DNA of 43,469 bases, from the NCBI GenBank assembly GCA_902168115.1, contig CABHPB010000074.1, positions 1 to 43,469 of the forward strand, written 5' to 3'. Both the position numbers and the translations under genes were made by a program. This DNA is from an uncultured Methylopila sp. Lineage in GTDB: Bacteria; Pseudomonadota; Alphaproteobacteria; Rhizobiales; Methylopilaceae. The notes beneath the pieces were generated by a model that saw only the letters and a program-made list of their open reading frames with translations, was not told the origin of the DNA and made no database searches. This document shows, piece by piece, positions 32,152-43,248 of this stretch (positions are counted from its first letter, which is position 1; each line of letters begins with the position of its first letter).

Positions 32152-33531
32152 GTGTCCGACCTCGACCGCGCGCTCAAAGCCGCCGACGACGGCCTCGACA
32201 AGAGCCTCGAACGCCTGTTCGCGCTGCTGAAGATCCCGTCGATCTCGACCGATCCGGCCTATCGCCACGGCTGCCGCGAGGCGGCGGACTGGCTGAAGCG
32301 CGACCTCGCCTCGCTCGGCTTCGACGCCGCGCTGCGCGAGACGCCGGGCCACCCGATCGTGCTCGCCAAACAGCCGAAGCCCGGCGCGCCGCACGTCCTG
32401 TTCTACGGCCACTACGACGTGCAGCCGGTCGATCCGCTGGAGAAGTGGGACACCCCGCCCTTCGAGCCGAAGATCGCCGAGGCCGGGGGCAAGAAGATGA
32501 TCCTCGGCCGCGGCTCGAGCGACGACAAGGGCCAGGTGATGACCTTCGTCGAGGCCTGCCGCGCCTGGAAGGCGGCGACGGGCTCGCTCCCGGTCGGCGT
32601 CACCATGATGGTCGAGGGCGAGGAGGAGTGCGGCTCGACCAATCTCCCGGGCTTCCTCGAGGAGGCTAAGGAGGAGCTCGCCGCAGACGCAGCGCTCGTC
32701 TGCGACACGACCATGTGGGGCGAGGGCAAGCCCGCCATCACCTCGGCGCTGCGCGGCCTAATCTACGAGGAGCTGACGATCCGGGCCGCCAATCGCGACC
32801 TGCATTCGGGCATGTATGGCGGCGCGGCGCGCAACCCGCTGCACGTGCTGGCCGAGATCGTGGCCGGCCTGCACGACGAGACCGGCAAGGTCACCCTGCC
32901 CGGCTTCTATGACGGCGTGCCGGAGACGCCCGAGCCGATCCGCGAGCAGTGGCGCGCGCTCGGGCTTGACGCCGAGACGTTCCTCGGCCCGATCGGGCTT
33001 TCCGCGCCGGCCGGCGAGGCCGACCGCATGATCATCGAGCAGGTCCAGTCCCGGCCGACCTGCGACGTCAACGGCATGTGGGGCGGCTACACCGGCGCCG
33101 GCGCCAAGACCGTGATCCCCGCCGAGGCCAACGCCAAGATATCGTTCCGCCTCGTCGGCGAGCAGGACCCGGCCGCCATCCGCCAGGCTTTTCGCGCCTA
33201 TGTGCGGGAACGGCTGCCGGTCGACTGCGACGTCGAGTTCTCCGGTCACAAGGGCTCGCGCGCGATCCAGGTGCCGGTCGACAGCCCGGCCCTCGCCAAG
33301 ACCCGCGCGGCGCTTCGCGACGAATGGAGCGTCGAGCCGATCACGATCGGTCTCGGCGGCTCGATTCCTGTCGTCGGCGACTTCAAGAAGACGCTCGGCC
33401 TCGACACGCTGCTGGTCGGCTTCGCGCTCGACGACGACCGCATCCACTCCCCGAACGAGAAGTACGATCTGGAGAGCTTTCGGCGCGGCACGCGCTCCTG
33501 GATCCGAATCCTCGCGGCGCTTGCGGCATGA
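32152..33531 (+). CDS. M20 family dipeptidase
   Basis: This 459-residue zinc metallopeptidase is close to the dipeptidase subgroup of M20. Metal-binding features are GHYDVQPVDPLEKWDTPPFEP, GRGSSDDKGQV, EGEEECGSTNL, CDTTMWGEGKPAI, HSGMYGGAARNPLHVL and, at the end, IHSPNEKYDLESFRRG. All ligands and the lid domain insertion are present. The start is GTG at 32152 in the context AGGAGGACGCCCCC-GTG. It lies 29 bases after vapC, but a shared role is not evident. Confidence 0.93.
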   Translation: MSDLDRALKAADDGLDKSLERLFALLKIPSISTDPAYRHGCREAADWLKRDLASLGFDAALRETPGHPIVLAKQPKPGAPHVLFYGHYDVQPVDPLEKWDTPPFEPKIAEAGGKKMILGRGSSDDKGQVMTFVEACRAWKAATGSLPVGVTMMVEGEEECGSTNLPGFLEEAKEELAADAALVCDTTMWGEGKPAITSALRGLIYEELTIRAANRDLHSGMYGGAARNPLHVLAEIVAGLHDETGKVTLPGFYDGVPETPEPIREQWRALGLDAETFLGPIGLSAPAGEADRMIIEQVQSRPTCDVNGMWGGYTGAGAKTVIPAEANAKISFRLVGEQDPAAIRQAFRAYVRERLPVDCDVEFSGHKGSRAIQVPVDSPALAKTRAALRDEWSVEPITIGLGGSIPVVGDFKKTLGLDTLLVGFALDDDRIHSPNEKYDLESFRRGTRSWIRILAALAA

Positions 33532-33638
33532 GCCGCATCTTTGTGCAGCGCACAATCGACGGGCGATCTGGCGCGGCATCGGGCTGCGTCGCGGGCCAGC
33601 CGCAGCTGCGCCACGGTCCTGCCTATTTCATTGAAATT

Positions 33639-33743
33639 TCCTTACTTACGTAAGGAGTCTTTCAGGCCACACCCGCGCATTTGTGAGCCCGATTATCACG
33701 CGCTCGTGATCGACAAAGGTCGCATTTTCTGAACGGCCGTTCA
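33639..33743. promoter_or_regulatory. Cluster of three inverted repeats upstream of the beta-barrel gene
   Basis: Three palindromes lie within 105 bases: TCCTTAC-N4-GTAAGGA (33639-33656), ATCACG-N4-CGTGAT (33695-33710), and a perfect TGAACGGCCGTTCA (33730-33743). The last resembles TetR-family operators. The gene they precede starts at 33810. No regulator gene is adjacent. The 278-base gap is otherwise without a gene. Confidence 0.55.
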
Positions 33744-33809
33744 TACTGCATCGCAACGGCGGCGCGTGCGGGCGCCGACTGACTGACCAAGTGCGAGGGG
33801 TCGAATCTC

Positions 33810-34799
33810 GTGTCGACCATCTTCAGACGCGCCGGGCTCCTGCTCGGCGCGCTCGGGATCGTTTGCGCCAGCAACGCGCAGGCCGACGATTTCCGCCCTG
33901 CCCAGGCTCTTATCGAGTCGGGCCTTTTCATCAGCCAGGCCGAAGCCGACGCGGTCTATGCGCGGCTCGACGCCCCGCGCCCGACGACCGACCGGCCGAT
34001 CCCCGGCACGGCTGCCTACTGGGAGTCCGGCGCGGTGGGGCTCGGCCAGTCGGAGCGGGCCGGCCGGCTCGGCTGGAGCGGCGACGCGACCCAGATGCGG
34101 ATCGGCGTCGACCGGGAGCTTCGGGCCGGCATGATCGCCGGCGCGTCCGCCGCGGCCTCGATCGGCGGCGTGGGCTCGGCGGACCTGAAGAGCCGGATCG
34201 TCGCGGGCCACGCCGACATCTATGCGCGCTTCGACGAAGGCGCGGCCTTCGCCAAAACGGATCTCGGCGTGTCGAGCTTCACCTTCGAGGGTCTTTCGCG
34301 CGAGGGGAGCACCGCCATAGCCACCGGTCAGGCGCTGCGCGCCGGCGGACAGTTCGGCGCGACGGCCGATCTCGGCGGGATCAAGTGGACGCCGACCGTC
34401 GCCCTGACCGCGACCGGCCACGCGCTGAACGGCTTCCGGGAGTCGGGACAGGCGGCTGCGCAGTTCGCCGCACGCCAGGCCATGGCCGCGACCGCGACCG
34501 TGCGGCTCGGCGGCACGAAGGCGGTGCGCGTCGACCCGAGCCACACCGTCACCCTGTCCGGCTTCGTCGGCGCCGACGAGGTCGTCGCCTACGCCGCGAG
34601 CGCCCTCAAAGCGCGATCCGCGGCGGCCGGGTCGACCTCCGAGTCGCTCGCCGCCCCGAACGGCCGCGGGCTGGTCGGCGGCCTCGGGATCGGAACCGCG
34701 CTCGACAACGGCATGACGTTCAAGGTCGACTACGACTACGGCCGTCGCGACGGCGTCGCGACCCAGACCGGCCGCGCCAAGATCGGCCTGGCCTTCTGA
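33810..34799 (+). CDS. Autotransporter-type outer-membrane beta-barrel protein
   Basis: This 329-residue protein starts at GTG 33810 and has a Sec signal peptide (about residues 1-25, cleavage near SNAQADD). The region 60-329 is a series of amphipathic beta-strand pairs (SADLKSRIVAGHADIYARF, GGQFGATADLGGIKWTPTVALTATG, GLVGGLGIGTALDNGMTFKVDYDYGR) ending in IGLAF. The final phenylalanine is the outer-membrane barrel signature. The pattern matches the autotransporter beta-domain with almost no passenger, so this is a short or truncated form. It may be a stand-alone porin-like barrel. Upstream inverted repeats suggest regulated expression. Confidence 0.78.
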   Translation: MSTIFRRAGLLLGALGIVCASNAQADDFRPAQALIESGLFISQAEADAVYARLDAPRPTTDRPIPGTAAYWESGAVGLGQSERAGRLGWSGDATQMRIGVDRELRAGMIAGASAAASIGGVGSADLKSRIVAGHADIYARFDEGAAFAKTDLGVSSFTFEGLSREGSTAIATGQALRAGGQFGATADLGGIKWTPTVALTATGHALNGFRESGQAAAQFAARQAMAATATVRLGGTKAVRVDPSHTVTLSGFVGADEVVAYAASALKARSAAAGSTSESLAAPNGRGLVGGLGIGTALDNGMTFKVDYDYGRRDGVATQTGRAKIGLAF

Positions 34800-34815
34800 G
34801 GCGATTGCGCCTCAG
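34796..34815. terminator. Stem-loop between convergent genes
   Basis: CTGAGGCG (34796-34803) and CGCCTCAG (34808-34815) form a perfect 8-bp stem with a four-base loop, spanning the stops of the barrel gene and the opposing haloacid dehalogenase gene. There is no T-run; it may be a weak bidirectional terminator. Confidence 0.4.
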
Positions 34816-35468
34816 CGCAGGCCAGACAGGTCTGCCAAGACATCGTCCGGCGCGAGATCGGCGTATTCGTCGGGCGCGCCGGACCGGTTGATCCAGACCG
34901 CGCGGAAGCCAAAGGCCTTCGCGCCTGCGATGTCCCAGCGGTTCGAGGACTGGAACGAGACCTCATGCGGCTGCGCCCCGAAGCGGGCGCCCACCAGTTC
35001 GTAGGCGCGCGGCGCAGTCTTGAAGATCCCGGCCGCGTGGACGGACAGGACCGCATCGAAGGAGCCCGCGAGGCCCGCCGCGTCGACCGCGCTCGCCAGC
35101 ATGGCCTCGGACCCGTTCGAAAGGATCGCGGTTCCGGCGCCTGCGGCCCGCAGCCGCGTCAGCGTCGCGGCGACCTCGGGATAGGCGTCGAGCGTGCGAT
35201 AGGCGTCGAGCAGCGCAGCGCGGGTCGAGGGCTCTATCGCGCCGCCCGTCGCGGCAATGGCGTAGTCCAGCGCCTGCTCCGTCAGGGCCCAGAAGTCGGC
35301 GTAGTGGCCCATCAGCGAGCGCGTCCAGCTGTATTCGAGCTGCTTTACACGCCAGAGCTCGGACAGCCGGTCGGCTGCCGGCCCGATCGCGTCGCGGCTG
35401 CGCGCGACCGCGGAATGGACGTCGAACAGCGTACCGTAGGCGTCGAAGACATAGACTTTCGCGGACAT
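34812..35468 (-). CDS. Haloacid dehalogenase type II (HAD superfamily)
   Basis: This 218-residue enzyme starts at ATG 35468 with AGGAG upstream. Motif I FDAYGTLFDV places the nucleophile at D9. Motif II ILSNGSEAML, the lysine of IFKTAPRAYEL, and motif IV SSNRWDIAGAKAFGF are all present; SSNxWD is the L-2-haloacid dehalogenase signature. Family members hydrolyse L-2-haloacids to hydroxy acids, but the real substrate is unknown. FKTAPRAY differs from the usual FKPxPRVY (the proline is lost). It is divergent from the methylmalonyl-CoA mutase operon. Confidence 0.88.
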   Translation of the reverse strand: MSAKVYVFDAYGTLFDVHSAVARSRDAIGPAADRLSELWRVKQLEYSWTRSLMGHYADFWALTEQALDYAIAATGGAIEPSTRAALLDAYRTLDAYPEVAATLTRLRAAGAGTAILSNGSEAMLASAVDAAGLAGSFDAVLSVHAAGIFKTAPRAYELVGARFGAQPHEVSFQSSNRWDIAGAKAFGFRAVWINRSGAPDEYADLAPDDVLADLSGLR

Positions 35469-35578
35469 CGCTCTTTCTCCTCCCACGCGCCCCGGCGCGC
35501 GGCCGATGCGTCGAACGTCCAAGATGGCGCGGGCGCCCGGCTGTGGCAGGGTCGCGCCGCAGCGCACAAGAGAGACAG

Positions 35579-37392
35579 ATGACGACCGACGCATCCGGAT
35601 TCACGACCGATTTCGCCGCCGACTTCCCGGCGAGCGAGGCGGAGTGGCGCAAGGCCGCCGAGGCTGCGCTCAAGGGCCGGCCGCTCGATCCGGTCATCCG
35701 CGGCAAGCTGCTCGACGACGTCGCCTTCGACGCGATCCTGCCGCGCGCCGAGGCGAGGCCCATCGCCGGCCGCCCCGCCGGCGCGCGCTGGACCGCGATG
35801 ACGCGTCTCGACATCGCCGATTCCGCCGCCGCCAGCGCGCAGGCGCTGGAAGACCTCAACAACGGCGCCTCGGGATTGTCGCTGATCCTCGCCGGTTCCG
35901 GCCGCGAGGGCGTCAACGCCTCGCGCCTGGACCCTACGCTCGACGGCGTCCTGCTCGACCTCGCCCCCGTCCATCTCGACGCCGCGCCCTTCGAGGGCGT
36001 CGACGCCGCGCGGAACATGGCCGCGCTGGTCGAGGCGCGCGGGCTGAAGCCGTCCGACGTCTCCGTGCTGTTCGGCCTCGACCTGCTGCGCGACCTTCTC
36101 GCCCTCGGCGGCAGCCCGAAGCCGTGGCCGGAGGCGGTCGCCGAGACCGCGGCGCTCGTCGACGAGCTGACGGACAAAGGTTTTTTCTCGCCGATCCTGC
36201 TGATAGACCAGCGACTGACGCATGACGCCGGCGCGAGCGAGGCGCTGGAGCTCGCCACCGCCCTCGCCTCGGCGGTCGAGCATCTGCGGCTGCTCCCGAA
36301 CGCTTCGCTCGACGCCTTCGGGCTCGCCTTCTCCGTCGACGCCGACCAGTTCGCCGGCATCGCCAAGCTGCGCGCCGCGCGGCTCGTCTGGGCGGCGCTG
36401 CGGCGCGAGCTTGGCCTCGGCGACAAGCCGGTCCACATCCACGCGCAGACGTCGCTCCGGATGATGACGCGCAACGACGCGCAGACGAACATGGTCCGAA
36501 CCACCATCGCGGCTTTTGCGGCCGGCGTCGGCGGCGCGGACTCCATCGTCGCCCTGCCCCACGACGTCGCGCTCGGCGGAACGGACGCCGACGCGCGGCG
36601 GATCGCGCGCAACGCGCAGTCGATCGTGCTGGAGGAGACCAACGCCTATCGCGTCGCCGACCCTGCCGCCGGCGCAGGCGCGATCGAGGCCCTCACCGAC
36701 GCCCTCGCCGAGCGCGCCTGGACCCTGTTCCAGGAGATCGAGGCCGCCGGCGGCCTGCTCGCTGCGGCGAAGTCCGGCGCCTGGCGCGACATGGTCCGCA
36801 AGAGCCGCGACAGCCGCGCCAAAAACGTCGCGACGCGCAAGAGCCCGATCGTCGGCGTCAGTCAGTTTCCGAAGGCTTCCGAGGTTCTCGGCGCCGGCGA
36901 CGCCGCGCCCAAGGCGGCCGCCGTCGTCGACATGAAGGTCGAGACCGTCGAGCCCGTCCGCAACGCCGAGGCGTTCGAGACGCTGCGCGCGGCGAACGAG
37001 GCGAAGAGCCCGCGGCCTGCCGTCTATCTCGCGCTGCTCGGCCCGATCGCGCGGCATTCCGCGCGCGCCGGCTTCATGCGCAACCTGCTCGAGGCCGGCG
37101 GTCTCGGCGTGGTCGACGGCCCGATCGAGGGCGACGCCGCCGCGCTCGCCGACGGCTTCGGCAAGTCCGGCGCAACGATCGCCGTCGTCACCGGCGCGGA
37201 TGGGGACTATGCTGAGACCGGAGCCGCGGTGGCGAAGGCGCTGGCGTCGGCCGGCGCGACGGTCTGGCTCGCGGGCCGGCCGAAGGACGGCGCGTCGGAG
37301 CTCGAGGGCGCGGGCGTCAGCCGCTTCGTCGCGGCTGGCGACGACGCGCTGGAGATCCTGATCGCAGCCTCGCAGGCGAACGGAGGCGCAGT

Positions 37393-37396
<4 letters not shown>
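35579..37396 (+). CDS. mutA: Methylmalonyl-CoA mutase small (beta) subunit
   Basis: The 605-residue protein from ATG 35579 aligns with the small subunit of heterodimeric methylmalonyl-CoA mutase. It shows the TIM-barrel substrate domain ([88 protein letters not shown]). The degenerate C-terminal B12-domain-like region lacks DxHxxG, as expected for the non-catalytic subunit. Its TGA stop overlaps the ATG of the large subunit by four bases (ATGA), so the two are translationally coupled. They convert methylmalonyl-CoA to succinyl-CoA in the ethylmalonyl-CoA or propionate pathway. Confidence 0.93.
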
Positions 37397-39551
<2,155 letters not shown>

Positions 39552-39555
<4 letters not shown>

Positions 39556-39782
39556 CCGACGCCGAGGTGACGGAAGCTGTTCCGGAAGAGCCGAGCCCGG
39601 AGATCGTCGAGGCGTTCGCAAAGCAGCTGTTCCGCTCGGAGAACCCGGCCGACATGCTGTGGGATACGGCGCTTTTCGAGCGGATGGGGCGGTCGACGGA
39701 AGGGCTCAAGGTCGCGGACGCGTCACTGAAGGACGACTACCGCCGGCGCGCGCACGAAATGCTGCTCGACCCGAAACCATGA
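39552..39782 (+). CDS. Small protein coupled to methylmalonyl-CoA mutase
   Basis: This 76-residue acidic, helical protein has its ATG overlapping the scpA stop (ATGA), so it is probably translated with the mutase. The conserved-looking stretch is [52 protein letters not shown], similar in layout to small rhizobial proteins ending in a DDYRRRA helix. No family is recognised. A role as mutase accessory is only suggested by the overlap. A further frame starts in the same way at 39779 but is antisense to csbD and is not called. Confidence 0.6.
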
Positions 39783-39847
39783 CTGGGGAGGCGGACGCGC
39801 GCCGAAAGCGTCTCCAGGCGGAGGCGCTGCAGTTCAAATGTGCAGCT

Positions 39848-40045
39848 TCACACGCCGAAGCGGCGACGGAAGCCGAGCAGCTTGCCGGCGCCCATCGCGC
39901 GCCCGAAGCTCGCCTGCGCCGCGCCGGAGAAAGCCGTCGCCTTGCCGCGCAGAACCAGAGCGCGGTCGCCGGTCAGGCGGCCCCAGAGCTGCAGAAACCC
40001 ACCCTTCAACTGGCGATACACGCCTTCCAGTCGGTCCACGTTCAT
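39848..40045 (-). CDS. CsbD family stress protein
   Basis: This 65-residue protein starts at ATG 40045 with GGAGG five bases upstream. MNVDRLEGVYRQLKGGFLQLWGRLTGD is the CsbD hallmark (N-x-D-x-hydrophobic-EG-x-W/Y-x-Q-x-KG-x-LQ/K-x-WG-x-LT). The rest fits the family's short helical repeat (ALVLRGKATAFSGAAQASFGRAMGAGK). CsbD proteins accumulate under general stress; the molecular role is unknown. A GAAC-N17-CGTT element 60 bases upstream supports control by the general-stress sigma factor. The gene lies between the mutase operon and meaB, on the opposite strand. Confidence 0.82.
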   Translation of the reverse strand: MNVDRLEGVYRQLKGGFLQLWGRLTGDRALVLRGKATAFSGAAQASFGRAMGAGKLLGFRRRFGV

Positions 40046-40105
40046 GACGTCCTCCCAAGCTGCCTGCAAAGCCGCCTGAAACAATCTGCAACACTATGGC
40101 ATGAG

Positions 40106-40131
40106 AACGCTGAACGTCGGATGACAGTTCG
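40106..40131 (-). promoter_or_regulatory. EcfG-type general-stress promoter of the csbD gene
   Basis: On the minus strand, CGAAC (40127-40131) and CGTT (40106-40109) are separated by 17 bases. This matches the alphaproteobacterial EcfG consensus GGAAC-N16/17-CGTT with one change. The csbD start is about 60 bases further on, and no other promoter-like pair is obvious. Confidence 0.55.
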
Positions 40132-40245
40132 GGGACCGAAGGCAAAAATTTTCGTCTTAAGCCTAAACGCTCAGTCCGCGCCCGCGGGTCGGGTCGCTGC
40201 GCAAGATCACGCTACCACTTCTCTGCGACGGCGAGGCGTCGCGGC

Positions 40246-41247
40246 GTGAGCGAGGAGCCTTCCGGCCCGAAGCGGATAGACGTGGCGTCGCTCGCCGAGC
40301 GCATCCGCGCCGGCGAACGCGCGGCGCTCGCGCGCGCCATCACATTCGCGGAATCGCGCCGCGCCGACCATCGCGCCGCCGCGCGCGAGCTGGTGCAGGA
40401 GTTGCTGGACCGGACCGGCGGCGCGATCCGAGTCGGGATCACCGGCGTGCCGGGCGTCGGCAAATCCACGACGATCGACGCGCTCGGTAGCCGACTTACG
40501 AGCGAGGGCCACAAGGTGGCGGTGCTCGCCGTCGACCCGTCGTCGAAGCGCACCGGCGGATCGATCCTCGGCGACAAGACGCGGATGCGCCGCCTCGCGC
40601 ATGATCCGGCCGCCTATATCCGCCCCTCCCCCTCCGCCGGCACGCTCGGCGGCGTCGCGGCCAAGACGCGCGAGACCATGCTGCTGGTGGAGGCAGCCGG
40701 CTTCGACGTGATCCTCGTCGAGACGGTCGGCATCGGGCAGTCCGAGATCACCGTCGCCGACATGACTGACGTCTTCGTCGTGCTGATGTTGCCGGGCGCC
40801 GGCGACGAACTGCAGGGCATCAAGAAGGGCGTGCTGGAGATCGCCGACATCATCGCCGTCAACAAGGCTGACGGCGACGGCGAGGCGCGCGCCCGCGACG
40901 CGGCCTCCGACTACAAGGCGGCGCTCCGCATCCTCAACGCCGAGACCGGCGCCTGGACGCCGGAGGTGCTGACCATCTCGGGCCGCGAGGACCTTCGCCT
41001 CGACACGCTCTGGGGCCGCGTCGAGGCTTGCCGCGCGGCGCGCGAGAAGTCCGGCGAATTCGCCGAGCGCCGGGCGAAGCAGCAGGTGCGCTGGATGTGG
41101 GACATGGTCGAGGCGCGCTTCCGCGAACGCATCGTCGAGGACGACCGCCTCGCCAGCCGCGTGCCGGGCCTCGAGGCCGAGGTCGCGAAGGGAGATCTCG
41201 CGCCGACCGTGGCGGCTGACGAAATTGCGAAGCTGCTCGGCTTCTAG
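40246..41247 (+). CDS. meaB: Methylmalonyl-CoA mutase G-protein chaperone MeaB
   Basis: MeaB is a GTPase that protects and gates cofactor loading of methylmalonyl-CoA mutase. The 333-residue protein (GTG start at 40246) has Walker A GVPGVGKST at residues 67-75, VDPSSKRTGGSILGDKTRM (switch region), VETVGIGQSE (G3) and NKAD (G4). The C-terminal dimerisation region (VRWMWDMVEARFRERI) is present. Placement after the mutase subunits is the common arrangement, though here a csbD gene on the opposite strand intervenes. Confidence 0.96.
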   Translation: MSEEPSGPKRIDVASLAERIRAGERAALARAITFAESRRADHRAAARELVQELLDRTGGAIRVGITGVPGVGKSTTIDALGSRLTSEGHKVAVLAVDPSSKRTGGSILGDKTRMRRLAHDPAAYIRPSPSAGTLGGVAAKTRETMLLVEAAGFDVILVETVGIGQSEITVADMTDVFVVLMLPGAGDELQGIKKGVLEIADIIAVNKADGDGEARARDAASDYKAALRILNAETGAWTPEVLTISGREDLRLDTLWGRVEACRAAREKSGEFAERRAKQQVRWMWDMVEARFRERIVEDDRLASRVPGLEAEVAKGDLAPTVAADEIAKLLGF

Positions 41248-41328
41248 CGCATGCGGAATCAGCTCCAAACCGTAAAGGTTTGAGGCATAAAATCTCAGTC
41301 CTCGCCTCGTTGGACCACGCGCGGCCGC

Positions 41329-42528
41329 ATGCTCGATGTCTCCCCGACCATCGCTTTTCCGGAACCGGGCCGCGCCAGCGACCGGGCCGACGCGCAGGTC
41401 GATCGTCTCGTGGCATGCATCGAGCTCGCCTTCGCCGATCCTGCGCTCTCCGCCGAGAAGGCGCGCCGCCTCGCCGCGCTCGCGGAGAAGGCCGCATGGC
41501 TGATCCGCCGACGGCGCGAGCGCGCAGAGCGCCGAGCCATGATCGCCGAGCTCGACAAGCGCAGCGCCGAGATCGGCCGGCTGCGCCGCATGCTGGAGCA
41601 GGGGCGCTCCGACGTCGAACGCTCTCTGGCGGCCGCCGGCGCCGGGCTCTGGGAATGCCGGCTCCAGGATGAGCGCCTCGACTGGAGCGCCGGGGTCTAC
41701 GATATGTTCGGCCTGCCGAAGGGCGCGCGCATGCGCAGGGGCGACATGCTCGACAGCTACGCCCCCGGATCGCTCGCGACGCTTGATCAGGTGCGGGACG
41801 AGGCGCTTCGGCGCGGCGGCAATTTCCGGCTGGACGCCGAAATCGAGACGCCGCGGGGCGAGAAGCGCTGGATCCGCGTGAGCGCTGTCGTGGAACGGAG
41901 CGCCGGCGCGCCAATCCGGCTCTACGGCCTGAAGCAGGACGTCACCGATGAGCGCGGCGTGCTGGAGGACGCCTGGCGGCTGTCCGAGGTCGACGCGCTG
42001 ACGGGCCTTTCCAACCGCCGCCGCTTCGAGGCGGAGCTGCAGCGGCTTTCAGGGACTTCGGGCGCGGCCCTGCTGCTGCTCGACCTCGACGGCTTCAAGC
42101 AGGTCAATGACAGTCTCGGCCATCTCACCGGCGACGACTGCCTCAAGGAGGCGGCGCAGCGGCTGACGGCGGCTTGCCGCGGCGCGGCGCTCGTGGCCCG
42201 CCTCGGCGGCGATGAGTTCGCGGCGCTGTTCGCGCCCGGCCTGTCGCGCGACGAGCTCGAACGGCGCGGCCAGGACGCGGCGGACGCGCTGCGCTTCCCG
42301 GTCCGCCGGGCGGATTTCCAGCTCGAGCTCGGAGCCTCCGTCGGGCTCGCCCTGTCCGGGCCCGCCGGCGCGCGCGACTGGATCGCCCGCGCCGACCTCG
42401 CGCTCTACGCCGCCAAGAGCGCGGGCCGCGGCGCCTTCCGCAGCTTCGAGCCTTCAATGTCAAGGTCCCGGTGCCCGGCCGGCGCCGAGACCACGGTCGT
42501 CCTTCCCGAGACGCGCCTCGCGGGCTGA
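41329..42528 (+). CDS. PAS-GGDEF diguanylate cyclase
   Basis: This 399-residue protein makes cyclic di-GMP. An N-terminal charged coiled-coil (about residues 40-105, KARRLAALAEKAAWLIRRRRERAERRAMI...) precedes a PAS domain (about 105-215, LWECRLQDERLDWSAGVYDMFGLP). The GGDEF domain (about 220-380) has an intact active-site GGDEF at 293-297 plus DALTGLSNRR and LDLDGFKQVNDSLGH. The RxxD inhibitory site that normally lies upstream of GGDEF is absent (CRGAALVARLGGDEF). No membrane helix is seen, so it is cytoplasmic and probably signal-controlled by PAS. Confidence 0.93.
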   Translation: MLDVSPTIAFPEPGRASDRADAQVDRLVACIELAFADPALSAEKARRLAALAEKAAWLIRRRRERAERRAMIAELDKRSAEIGRLRRMLEQGRSDVERSLAAAGAGLWECRLQDERLDWSAGVYDMFGLPKGARMRRGDMLDSYAPGSLATLDQVRDEALRRGGNFRLDAEIETPRGEKRWIRVSAVVERSAGAPIRLYGLKQDVTDERGVLEDAWRLSEVDALTGLSNRRRFEAELQRLSGTSGAALLLLDLDGFKQVNDSLGHLTGDDCLKEAAQRLTAACRGAALVARLGGDEFAALFAPGLSRDELERRGQDAADALRFPVRRADFQLELGASVGLALSGPAGARDWIARADLALYAAKSAGRGAFRSFEPSMSRSRCPAGAETTVVLPETRLAG

Positions 42529-42694
42529 GGCTGCGGCCCGGTCGTTGCCGCCCGCGGGCGAACCCGGTAGGCAGCGTGGAGCCGCTGTCCCCTCGTCACG
42601 AGAGGGTCGCGCGCGCGCCGGTATGCTCGCCGGTCCCGACGTCTCCCGCTCCGCGATCTCCCCTCGCGCGGCCGCCAATCGAGAGAACGTTCCA

Positions 42695-43246
42695 ATGGCC
42701 CGCTTCACGCTCACCCTCGCGGCGGCTGCCGCCGTCCTCGCCCAGTCCGCCTCCGCCGAGCCCGCCTCCGACGCCAAGAGCGGCCTCAGGATCGACCCAC
42801 CCGCAGGCTACGAGGCCAAGCCGCTGCCGGCGCGCGGCGCGAACTCCGTGATCTTCCAGGTCAAGAAGCCGAGCGACGCCGACACCGGCTGCCAGGTCGG
42901 CTACGCCGAGGCGCCGCAGAACGCAGGCCTCGCGCAGGCCGACATCAACACGCTGATGAAGTCGAAGGAGCATCAGGAGGTGGCGAAGACCGCGATCGCG
43001 AGCCTCTATCAGACGAACTCCGTCGAGGCCTTCGACCATGGCGAGGTGACGGGCATCGAGATGATCTCCGACATCAAGCCGCGCGAGGGCTTTCCGCCAC
43101 GCGCGCAGGAGATCCGCAACATGATGATCATCCTCGAGACGCCGAAGGGCCGCGCCAGCGTCGTCTGCGTCGGGGAGAAGAAGGATTTTGACCAGCGCCG
43201 CGCCGAGTTCCGCCAGCTGGCCCAGGGCGTGACGCTGCCGAAGTAG
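42695..43246 (+). CDS. Hypothetical periplasmic protein
   Basis: This 183-residue protein has a clear Sec signal peptide (MARFTLTLAAAAAVLAQSASA). The mature part is small and folded in appearance (LRIDPPAGYEAKPLPARGANSVIFQVKKP, GCQVGYAEAPQNAGLAQADINTLM, EIRNMMIILETPKGRASVVCVGEKKDFDQRR) with two cysteines that could form a disulfide. No family is recognised. The start ATG 42695 has GAGAGAA upstream; the larger frame beginning at 42212 is a shadow. It is convergent with dxs, with two bases between the stops. Confidence 0.7.
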   Translation: MARFTLTLAAAAAVLAQSASAEPASDAKSGLRIDPPAGYEAKPLPARGANSVIFQVKKPSDADTGCQVGYAEAPQNAGLAQADINTLMKSKEHQEVAKTAIASLYQTNSVEAFDHGEVTGIEMISDIKPREGFPPRAQEIRNMMIILETPKGRASVVCVGEKKDFDQRRAEFRQLAQGVTLPK

Positions 43247-43248
43247 GC

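Noticed and set aside
39779-40249. Frame starting in an ATGA overlap after the small mutase-linked gene
   Set aside because: It runs antisense through the csbD gene and its promoter; the composition is unlike a protein.
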